Source: Megalonaias nervosa (taxonomy: Eukaryota; Mollusca; Bivalvia; Unionida; Unionidae). From it: 64,000 nt of DNA. The stretch spans positions 1-64,000 of the forward strand of contig JAECUM010016873.1 of assembly GCA_016617855.1 (NCBI GenBank), given 5' to 3'. The notes under the pieces were generated by a model. That model had not been told where the DNA came from. It was given only the letters and a program-made list of their open reading frames with translations, and searched no databases. The position numbers and the translations under genes are program-made. The number at the start of each line of letters is the position of its first letter. Positions within the stretch are counted from its first letter, which is position 1. This document shows positions 55,471 through 64,000 of this stretch, piece by piece.

Positions 55471-56533
55471 TTTCTTCATCTGAGCGAAATTAGCATTCAA
55501 GCAAATGAGTACTATATCTTTCTTTCATTTTAGCAAATTTAGATGGTGATAAGTTTTCATTGGAGGGCAGTAATTTGATTGTATTTGAGTATTTAAATTA
55601 AATAGAGGTAATAACATCATACAATGTAAAGTTTTATTCCATTCAATACTCTATTCCCCCTGTGTATGTTATTCCAGTTGGATATATATTATAGACAACA
55701 ATCAGAAATATATGACTTGTCATTTTCATGTGTAATCATTGGCTAAATTGCAAGAAGCTGGGGGTTTTTGTGCAAAAATGAATTGTTTTATATGTATCAA
55801 TTTTTTTTTTTTGTGATCTAGCAATCAAGGCACACATGGGTGATAAAACATTCCAAATGGTCACTTGACAAGTTTAGAGCACCAATCTGCCTATGAAACC
55901 TGAGATGGGAGTGGCATCCAAAACTCAGACTGCTCAAGGCTAAATGCAAGTTTTTCTGTTTTGGGTGTTCAACAGTTCTTGTGTATTCAACACCCATCAC
56001 TAAGTAACAAACATTCTGGGGTTTTCTTAAGTGTCTGTATGTTCATCCAGCAGTCTACCCATCCTCGTGCCTGTTTTGCTCACTCTAAAGGAAAGTTTTG
56101 GCATTCAGGAAGGTTTTGGGGAAGAACAAACACTTTGATGAATATATACTGTGTATCTTTAATTTCTTTTTTTTTTGTCCATTTACAACAAGCATGTGCA
56201 ACCTATGGCCCGGGGACTGGATCCAACCCATGACCTGGTTTTATCTATTTATTTACATCACAGGGCAAGGCTTTTAAAATCTGCTTTGACAGTCCATGGC
56301 TGGGAGGAAGTTGTACATGCCTGATTTACAAGATTCCATCAATTTTCCAATTCGTACCGACGTCTTGCATGATGAACTAAGAGCCTATGTTTTTAAGTAT
56401 TCCTAATTCAGTTTCATTTGGTAAACATTTTAAACTTCATAAAGTGTTTTCTTCATACTATAGTGCAAAACCAAAGAATATTGAAAGCCATATACTGTAT
56501 GTACTCACTTATAAGTCAAGTCCAACTGCAAAC
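55471..56533. other. Unassigned intronic stretch
   Basis: No exon or element recognised. Confidence 0.4.
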
Positions 56534-56592
56534 ACTGCACAGACCCAGATCTGCCAGCGCATTATGCGCTGGCAGATCTGGGTCTGTGCAGT
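56534..56592. repeat. Perfect 29-bp hairpin with a one-base loop
   Basis: The arm 56534-56562 (ACTGCACAGACCCAGATCTG, then CCAGCGCAT) is the exact reverse complement of 56564-56592. A single T (56563) separates them. A diverged relative with the same GATCTGCCAG...ATTAT...CAGATC core occurs at 60013-60050. It is probably a very short palindromic mobile element. A microRNA is unlikely because the loop is too short. Confidence 0.93.
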
Positions 56593-57040
56593 TGGTTAGG
56601 AGTGATCAGTAGAACAAAGAACATAGACCCCATCCACAGGCTCATTATGCTTTGGCACAAAATATCTTTGTTGTCTGTACTTTGACTTGCCTTGTAAGTA
56701 AATATATATGGCAATAAAACAATTAGAGACTTGTGATTTTGGTTGATACAAGGATTTATCCATCCCAACAAAGAATCACTAACTATATTGTGGTCCTGTG
56801 AGAAAAAGAAAATTGTGTAATGAGAGAAAAGAAAGCTGAGGACAAAAATATGTAAATAATAAAATGAATCGTAACAAAACAATGAGTTTAAAAGTAAACA
56901 GTACTTCCTTCTAGAGCATGTTATTTTGAAGGCAAATTTCAAATCATTTGGAAAAATAGGGGAAATAGCTGTTTGCAGCTGTTCACGAACCACAGAATAG
57001 CATGTGTAATAAGTAACATGTGTGCTTAAGTAAATCTCTT

Positions 57041-57331
57041 TTACTTTTCAAGGGCATCAAAAATACGAACATTTACTTCATATATAAGCATTGTATCAGC
57101 ACACAAGAATGTACTGAAAGTTAAACTACCATAAAGTGTGAGGGACTGAAACTGTTTGATGTGTTGTTCTTGGCAACAAATGCAAGGTAAGAAGTATCCA
57201 CATACACAGAGCAGTGATTCAATTATATTCTTTGTAAATAAATGTTGATTAAGTGATATGCAATTTGTTCTAAGTCGGGCATGAAGAATTAAACATTTCC
57301 TTCTACCCCAATAAAAGTTGTCTTGGAACAT
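57041..57331 (-). mobile_element. LINE 3' end: C-terminal Cys/His region of a non-LTR reverse transcriptase
   Basis: The minus frame reads CLILHARLRTNCISLNQHLF, TKNIIESLLCVCG, later a CxxC and H, then TLYGSLTFSTFL. The 'ARLRxNC..L..HL(F/Y).K.I..S..C.CG' block is the usual C-terminal zinc-finger-like end of many LINE polyproteins. No other part of this LINE is nearby. Confidence 0.65.
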
Positions 57332-57789
57332 AAATGCTTCTGAAGTTGTTAATGGAGTCTATTTGACAAATTTTAACATATAATGTGTTCCATTCTCAAA
57401 TGGTCAATGAGTTGTAATCAAGACTTTACCTAGCCTGTACTAATTGGAAATTGTTTACATTACATAAATCATAGCAAGTAATATCACTAACAGCTGATGG
57501 AATCAGAGATTTGAGATAGTGAGGGGTTGAACCAGTAGTCACTTTATACAAGAGTGTAAGTTTGTGTTGTTGTCATCTGGATTCAAAATTTTCCCATCCT
57601 ATACACAGGTTTATCTGGCACTGAGCCAATATTCATGGGCGCTGCCATTCTCTGTCACGTGGTACATCAGCCTTTACACTCCTGCAAATTATTCTGTCGC
57701 AGTATCAGCTGCTTTGTGTTTACATTCAGTGTTTCTTGACTGTACATCTATTGTTGTTTTTATGACAGATATAAAAGCAAAGTATAAAA

Positions 57790-58110
57790 CAGGCAGTGGA
57801 ACTTCAAGTGCAGTCAGTAGATGTACAAACAACTCAAGAAAAATAAATAGATGGAAACAATCCTTATGTGAAAAACACAAATCCACAGTGAATGCACAAG
57901 TTTAGTTCCTTACAAATTTCACATTATGCCCTCAGATGGGCCATTGAAACTCGAGTGGATGAAAGCTTTAAACAGAAAATTACTACCTAAAAAGGTTTTT
58001 GTTTGTTCAGAACATTTTTAGATGGAAGGCCAACCAAAAGAAATCCATTTCCAAAGCTTAAATTGGGATATGAAAATAAAGTAACTCTGGCAGATGCAAG
58101 ATTTCTGACC
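57790..58110 (+). pseudogene. THAP zinc-finger domain fragment
   Basis: The plus strand reads RCTNNSRKINRWKQSLCEKH, then, after a frame change, FHIMPSDGPLKLEWMKALNR and KKVFVCSEHF, and after another shift LDGRPTKRNPFPKLKLGYE. This is a THAP-type C2CH finger: the CTNNS start, the Cys-x2-His (VCSEHF) and the DG.PT..NP.P.L.LGY tail are common in ISL2EU/Kolobok-type transposon proteins and their relatives. The first metal-binding Cys pair is incomplete. No DDE transposase domain follows. Likely a transposon relic inside the SPRY intron. Confidence 0.7.
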
Positions 58111-58378
58111 TTTCCCCAGTATACATGTACACCACCCATTCTTAACAACCCCCTCCATGGTACAAATAACGTAAGCTTCGTTTACTTTATTTACTGACTG
58201 TGATGATACGCTCATTTCACTTTTAATATGTATGCACTAAGTATGTATTTACAAGACAACTCAATAAAACTTTAGAATTTTTATATCTGTCTTGTACATT
58301 TCTCCTTTCATGATAATTTTATTCTCCAAATTCAACGTATTGCGCAAAATTGTATCAACATTTCCACTCTGGAAGTAG

Positions 58379-58665
58379 TTACAACTTTTGCAAGCTTTTC
58401 AAGTGCTTCATTTCTTTTCCATCTACTGCTTTCAATGAGATTAAATAGTTGTAAAAGTTGCCGTACATGACATTTGGCCACTGTCTCATGTTGTCAGTCC
58501 ATTCATTTATATTGCAAAATACATCAGGCATTAAGCATCCTGCTTCAGGCATTTCACTTTTCAGTGTAAGTTTCAGTTTGTTTATGGTTCTTCGCAGTAA
58601 TGTAATGGCAGATGCAGCAGTTGTGCTCCAAATGGACTCAATCAATTCAAAGGGTGATAATTGAA
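58379..58665 (-). other. Unrecognised open fragment, probably transposon-derived
   Basis: Continuous minus-strand coding-like sequence: SPFELIESIWSTTAASAITL, INKLKLTLKSEMPEAGC, then CNINEWTDNMRQWPNVMYGN and FYNYLISLKAVDGKEMKHLK. The W...WP.V.YG.(I/F)YNYLI layout reminds me of the N-terminal part of YqaJ/SWIM-type transposon-associated proteins, but only faintly. It is in frame with the LINE remnant to its right by chance or by readthrough. Confidence 0.3.
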
Positions 58666-58679
58666 AAAATCTGTTTATT

Positions 58680-59250
58680 TCTTGGTGTAGTATTTCAATA
58701 AATACTAATTCTGTTGCACCAGTCACAATTCTGTCTGCCTCATTTTGTATTTTATCAGTTCTCTTTCTCGAGTTATGTGCAGTTGTCCCGAACCAAATTA
58801 CCATATTCCTGAACAGATTATATTAAAGATGTAAATATAATTTCTAAAGATGCCATGTCAACTTCGAATCTGAGTTTATGCATTGCATTAATTTTTGACC
58901 ATGCCTTTTCACTTATATAGTCTATTTGTTTGTACCATGAACAGTAATTAGAAAGAAAAGCTCCAACATGTTTGTGTGTGTTGACTTCCTTAATTCTTCG
59001 GCTGAACATATCTAGCGGAGAATGTAAGGATTTAATAATTTTCCTATAAATTGTCAGGGATTCAGTTTTAAATGGGTTGAAAGATACAAGCCATTTACTT
59101 TTCCAGGTCAGAGTTGAGGCTATGAGCTGTTATGACTGGACCATCTATGATTAGAAAGAGACTTGTATCATTTGCAAAATAAACTTATATGGGAGTATAT
59201 ATCATATACAATGTCATTTACATAGATCAAGAAAAGTAAGGCACCTAAAA
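58680..59250 (-). mobile_element. Decayed CR1/Jockey-like LINE reverse transcriptase (C-terminal half)
   Basis: From right to left on the minus strand: FANDTSLFLIIDGPVITAHS (the FADD catalytic box with the first Asp changed to Asn), a block LKPNPLQF-like, then VNTHKHVGAFLSNYCSWYKQ, IDYISEKAWSKINAMHKL and the terminal VIWFGTTAHNSRKRTDKIQN. Stops and frame changes separate the parts. It lies in the SPRY intron of the host gene. Confidence 0.85.
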
Positions 59251-59364
59251 CAAAGCAGCAAACAATATGGTGGAAAATTGAACAGTCTTAATATCTTTTG
59301 ACAACAGTTTTACACTTTTACACATTGTAGTCAACTTAAGTGTAAAGAATGGGATCAAACTTAC

Positions 59365-59467
59365 CTTGCACAAATGAACAGATCTGATTCTGGAGGTAAG
59401 CTATCTCCATTGAGAGAAAATATAATCTGCTGCTGGTCTAAGTCCAGTAAAAGACCTAGAACATCAC
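59365..59467 (-). CDS. RSPRY1: RSPRY1-like E3 ligase, SPRY-domain exon
   Basis: A 103-bp exon between an acceptor (TTTTCTGTTGCAG) and a strong donor (AAG|GTAAG at 59364-59360). It starts in phase 1 and ends in phase 2. It encodes DVLGLLLDLDQQQIIFSLNG, then DSLPPESDLFICA and the first two bases of an arginine codon completed by the exon at 53690. GDxxGxxLDLDxxxIxFSLNG is the signature core of SPRY/B30.2 domains, a protein-interaction module. Upstream exons (the first SPRY strands and the N-terminal half) were not found within 59468-64000, so they lie beyond the window or escaped detection. Confidence 0.93.
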
Positions 59468-59559
59468 CTGCAACAGAAAACATACTTCACTTCTAAAATT
59501 TCACTTGGGAGGATGGATCACATCAGTAGTCCCGTTTTTCTTATCGTAAAGTGATCATT

Positions 59560-59735
59560 TGACCTATGACCAGAAGGTATGGATTTGATATGCACCACCA
59601 CTGGATCAGCCATGATTTACTACCATGATGTGTAATTGGGCAAGGCACTTTACTCTACTAGCCTCATACTGAAATAACCTTTAAAGCTTTGCTACACAGA
59701 GAAAAAGTCCAAACCAAACCAATACTGCCATGAAT
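59560..59735 (+). mobile_element. SINE family B, partial and diverged
   Basis: Shares ATTGGGCAAGGCACTTTACT and AAAGTCCAAACCAAACC with the copy at 10030-10290. Confidence 0.6.
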
Positions 59736-60179
59736 CATCTTTTAAGGGTGTACAAGGTGAACATGGCTGCAAACAGTTCTGCACCAGGATCTGAGATAAT
59801 AAAACCTGTGATTCTGAAATTTTTAGTCAGTTTATTTACACAGATGACTTTAGATTTGAAAGGTAACTTTTGATTCGCTAAAACTTAAAACCCAGTCTCA
59901 AATTAAGCTCATACTGAAAAGTTGGTCTCAAACTCAAGTTCAGACATTTGAGATTTATAATCACTATCTATGCTATTTACATGAAACTATAAGAAAAATG
60001 AACAACCAAGAGCCTGATCTGCCAGTGGATTATATGATGACAGATCTGGTCATACACTAATTGTAGTTGGGAATACTTTATATAAACACTGTATGTAGAT
60101 ATAGCTTCTCGTAGCATGCTTATGACTTTTTTAACAGCTGGTTGCTCAGAACACACAATACTACATGCAGACATGTCCC
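59736..60179. other. Unassigned stretch with a short palindrome
   Basis: Around 60013-60050 a diverged GATCTGCCAG/CAGATCTGG palindrome related to 56534-56592. Confidence 0.5.
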
Positions 60180-60315
60180 CTAGCTTGCCAGTAGCTTCCT
60201 GTGGGTTGGTGGTTCTCACCAAGGTTTACCCAGGTTCTTCCTCCACCAGTTATACTGGCTGTCATGTATAGCCTATTTTGTGCTGAGAAAAGGCATTAAA
60301 CCCAAAACAAAATCC
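60180..60315 (+). mobile_element. SINE family C, 3' part
   Basis: Shares GTTTACCCAGGTTCTTCCTC, CACCAGTTATACTGGCTG and GAAAAGGCATTAAACCC with 53434-53640. Confidence 0.7.
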
Positions 60316-60382
60316 CCACTCCTTCCCTGCCAAAACAAACATCAACAACATCAACATGTGCACTTTCATGCGTGACTATGAA

Positions 60383-60560
60383 AATTGGTTTGGTCTGGTT
60401 TTGTGTTGTATGGAACAGACGTATTTTAGTAATGAGTCAATCAATGTAAAGTGTCTTGCCCAAGGAGGCATCACATTAGACAACCCTGGCTGATCTGATG
60501 GTAGGATTTCAATCCAGACCCTTTCAGTCCAGAGTCCTGCAAGCAAACACATGAGGTTGT
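60383..60560 (-). mobile_element. SINE family B, minus strand
   Basis: Complement carries the family blocks (GGTTTGGTCTGGTTTTGTGT; AAAGTGTCTTGCCCAAGG) and a diverged B box (GGATTTCAATCC in plus orientation). Confidence 0.65.
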
Positions 60561-61649
60561 GCTCCAGAGTGTTGAAATTTTGCCCAGGGTTAAAATTTTA
60601 AATAAAAGGCATTCCCCTTCCTATTCCCACCAGAGGTATTAACTTGAAATGAGAATGTGTCAGTCCTAGAGGTGTGCTGCATACTGGTTTATTGCTATAA
60701 TTTTTTCCATGGTAAGTATCAAGGTACTTTTTCACTGTTCTGTTACTTCATAAGTTTTCATCAGTAAGGAATACACAGAGAATTCCTGTGTAATTTTGTT
60801 ATGAATTCTGTGGTTGTAACAGCATGTTTGCATTTTGCATGACAAAATAATTTTCATTATTACAAATATAATTATTTCTATGACCTGTGTTCTGTATGCC
60901 ACTGGTGGCCAAATGGGATGTTGTGAATGATTTTCAGGCCATATTCAAGTCTTAGGAAACCTTTTGGGGAAAATGTTATTTTTTTAAAAGTTATTTACTT
61001 GCGTATGTTAATGTGTTAAGCATATGTATTTCTTTGTATGACTGAATAATCCTAATATTTTCAGAGACCAATTGTCTTCTTTTTGAATTTACATCCTTCC
61101 TTAATTCTACTAAATATTTTCTCTTTTGTTGTGCTTTTTGTTTAGTGACCCTCTCTGGTAAATATCTTGCCTGGGTGATGTCATCCTACTCAAAGTTTTA
61201 ATGCTTATTACATCATTAATGTATCTAGTAAATGATGGTCTTCAGTATCAACACATTTATTTTTTATCAACAAGCTCTATAATGTCAGCACAATGCTTTC
61301 TTTCAATTGATCGTTCCATATTTAGACAGAGTTTTTAGATGACAATTTATACAACACTTAACACAGACACAGCCCATTCATTTATTATACGGTATGTACT
61401 GACAATTTATTTTCGGGAGTGGGGACAGGCTCTGACCCGAGATATTTTATCTTCTTTTATCTCAATATAATTAATTTTATTCAAAATAATATAATTGATA
61501 TAATATGGTGTTATTTTGCTTTAAATCAGAGCAAGATAACTTTTTCAGTTATTGAAAGAGAGAACATTAAATTGCCAGTCCCTAAAATAACTGCATTATA
61601 CCATGGTATATACTGCAGTATATTCAGTGTTTTCTCCAGCTTTCCAAAT
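60561..61649. other. Unassigned AT-rich stretch
   Basis: No exon or element recognised. Confidence 0.45.
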
Positions 61650-61982
61650 AATGGTGTGTGTGTGTGTGAGTGAGTGTGATTTGGATTTTTAACATAGCTT
61701 TAACAATTTTTCAGTCATACTGCTACAATGTCTGCAGTGTGGCAATTTATAATGATACCCAGCACTGAGGCATCATGCCACAGACATGTAGCATGATGTC
61801 CCACCTAGTCACATTATCCTGACACCAGGCTGACTAGTCCTAACACTACCCTCTTAATGCTGAGTGCCTAGCGAGGCAGCTGTCAGTACCATTTTTATGT
61901 CTTTGGTATGACTTGGTCATGGTTCAAATCCGCGACCTCGCACATATGAGGCAAACACTCTAACCACTAGGCCACCGGTGCA
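61650..61982 (-). mobile_element. tRNA-derived SINE (family A), minus strand
   Basis: GTGTGTGTG tail at the left, tRNA-like head ending GGCCACCGGTGCAG at the right. Target duplication TCCAAATAATGG on both sides (about 61643 and 61985). Confidence 0.93.
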
Positions 61983-64000
61983 GTCTCCAAATAATGGGGC
62001 CATGGACCAAGCTTTTGCAACCTTCTGCACTTTCTGGAGGCCCTGCATATTATTTGATTATTTACTTCATACTGCTTGTTACATCATGCAAGTCCAAAAC
62101 ATTTACATGATGTTCCCTTAAATTACTGCATAAATTTTATATTTGTAGTCCTCTTTGTTATTACATTTGTGCAGAATTGTTATTACACGTTCTTATTCAA
62201 TATATGAATTTCTATAGTACAGCTGGATTAGAAATGAAATATTGGTGCCTACACATACAATCATTATAACATAGGCTGTTTCTATTAAAGTGCTGCACTG
62301 CTGTTAATGAAATGAAATCTTCATTTAGGGTCATTTTAAGCTTACCTTTACAATAGGGATATAAGCAATGTGATTATTATACTTTTTTGTGCATTCTTTA
62401 CCCTTGATGGGCAAAAATATCACTCCTGTTCCTGGTATCTGATGTTGATGGACAAGTCCCCACTGTTATTAATTTCAATTAAATAATCTGAAACAGTGGG
62501 AATGAGAATAAACATGTCAGTTTTAGTTATTGTAAATTTTTATTTTTATTTTTATTTTGTCAAATAAAATGTTTTCAAAAGGAATTAAAAGTATAATTCT
62601 AAGCTTCATGTTATCTTCTTTCAACTGATATTGTCATGTATTTGACAGACAAAGTGCAATGGTTTAAATTTGATCACAGGGACCATAATGGTAAGATGTT
62701 ATATCCAGGATTGTAAGAAGAGGCTATGCACCTTGCTCTTTCATCTTGCAGACACTAATGAACCAAGAAACAAGCTTGAGGGTAAGGTTCTTGAAGTAAG
62801 CTTGACCCAGCAGTTCATATGGGGTTTTTGTTTAGTTAGAGACCATGAGATGCAAGAAAGATTCCATCTAGGCATTATAGAAAAGCAAGCCAGACACCAG
62901 TCTTGACAATCAAAATTATCAATGGGTGTCTTAAGTTAGAGTCTGTCCCAGTGACAGCCTATATAAAAAGAATTATTAGAATTGGATAGGGCTGCCCTAT
63001 AGACCTTGTTAGTACAAACCCAGCATTGTTTCTCTTCAAAAGGGAAGAAAAGGACGGAGAGAGATGACAGATTCTGAAACTGAAGCAGGTATCCGCCTTC
63101 ATGATAAAAAAAGCCAGCCATCGACCATTATGAAAAACCAAGTCTCTGGTAAGCGATCAAGCCTGGAGGCCATAGGAATCAACAGAAGAGGTTTTAAAGA
63201 ACTTTGCAGATGGACTCTGTGGTCAGTCAGGATAATTTTACTCTTTGCCAGTTTGATGGGCCAGGAGCAGATGCAAAGAACCAGTGTAGCTTGTCTCTGA
63301 AATACTGAGAAGCCAAGGAGCAGATGAGCCAAAGATTATATTACTGTGCTAGAAAATTGCTCACTTTCAAAACTTCTGAAAACAATCCAAAGTAAAGCAG
63401 AAGAAATTGGGTAGATATGAATCCATATTACAACTGACTACAAAATCCTGAACCAGGCTGACACAAATATGTTTTTGTGATGTAAATGTCCCTGTGTGAA
63501 TCTAGCCTTCATTCCTTCTTAATGTCCCAATGAATAAATTGGGAGATACATGGCGATAAAGTATAGATATCTCAATAATACAAAATTTACTCCATGGCCA
63601 ATCTTATGAAACAATGGAGTACTTCATGAAATGGATGAGTAAAGTATTTGTAATTCTTGCTCTTTGTGCCATCTGATAACAAGGCATATTACGAATAATA
63701 GGGTAATTATCATTTTTTTCCTGTAAGCAAATGTTAGCTTTTTTATGCCTAACTTAGTACCCTACCCTCTGGTGTAGTTCCTTGCTGAATAGAGCTGCCA
63801 ACTGGAATCTGTAGTTGTCTCTCATTATAAATATCACACAAAATAATCTCAAATTAATATACAAAAAAAGAGTGAATAGTACATTATACACCCACTCCAT
63901 GTTCTGATAGTCCTCTTTGTAGGTACTGGTGGACATAGTTATCTCCTGAAATAATTGACCAAAATGGGTGCTTGCATGAGAATAGGAAATGTATCAGTAA
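61983..64000. other. Unassigned stretch at the right edge
   Basis: No exon of the RSPRY1-like gene could be defended here. The short frames at 62670-63330 show no recognisable motif. Confidence 0.4.

Noticed and set aside
56534..56592. microRNA precursor
   Set aside because: The loop is one base and pairing is perfect, unlike Drosha substrates. A foldback element is more likely.
63754..63850. Possible additional exon of the RSPRY1-like gene (minus strand)
   Set aside because: An open stretch ends near a GTAGGG donor, but the acceptor is poor and the peptide does not resemble the missing SPRY strands.

Overview
This is nuclear DNA of an invertebrate animal. It is AT-rich, has no operons, and is crowded with microsatellites, tRNA-headed SINEs, MITEs, tandem repeats and decayed retroelements. 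The repeat mix (SINEs ending in CA dinucleotides, AGGTCA-like repeats, a DIRS-like retroelement, THAP-type transposon remains) fits a marine mollusc best. That assignment is an inference at moderate confidence. The only host gene I can prove runs on the minus strand across the right two thirds. Four coding exons (59365-59467, 53690-53845, 35132-35236, 28866-29385) join in perfect phase and encode the end of a SPRY domain, a C3HC4 RING finger and a serine/aspartate-rich repetitive tail. I call it an RSPRY1-like ubiquitin ligase. Its 5' exons must lie beyond base 64000.

The introns of this gene carry the large mobile elements. The intron that splits the RING finger (29386-35131) is mostly filled by a decayed DIRS-like tyrosine-recombinase retroelement with inverted repeats near 30.0-30.4 kb and 34.65-34.83 kb. 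The next intron (35237-53689) holds a 14.6-kb Polinton/Maverick (adintovirus-like) provirus at 36894-51489. It has ~135-155 bp terminal inverted repeats starting AGTAGTAGAGG and a 5-bp target duplication (GAAGC).

Within the Polinton, the left block (minus) has an intact 149-codon ORF and a gutted protein-primed-type family B DNA polymerase. A plus-strand HNH endonuclease and two small ORFs follow. The central block (minus, 41.2-48.2 kb) holds the integrase, a phospholipase-A2-like segment, two Cys-rich small proteins, an adenain-like protease, two small basic or glycine-rich virion proteins, the major capsid protein, a pVI-like protein, the penton-like minor capsid protein, two helical proteins and the packaging ATPase. 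The right block (plus, 48.2-51.3 kb) holds a fiber-like protein with shaft repeats and a discoidin-like head, plus three unrecognised genes. Most of these genes carry stops or frameshifts, so the element is a fossil, but nearly the whole gene set can still be read. DNA replication, integration, capsid assembly/maturation, packaging and host attachment are all represented.

Bases 1-28800 contain no host gene that I can support. They hold LINE and SINE copies, MITEs (hAT-like, Tigger/pogo-like), several minisatellites (48-, 57-, 89- and 29-bp units) and long featureless AT-rich stretches. Bases 54-64 kb hold the remaining introns with LINE 3' ends, a THAP zinc-finger fragment, a perfect 29-bp hairpin and more SINEs.
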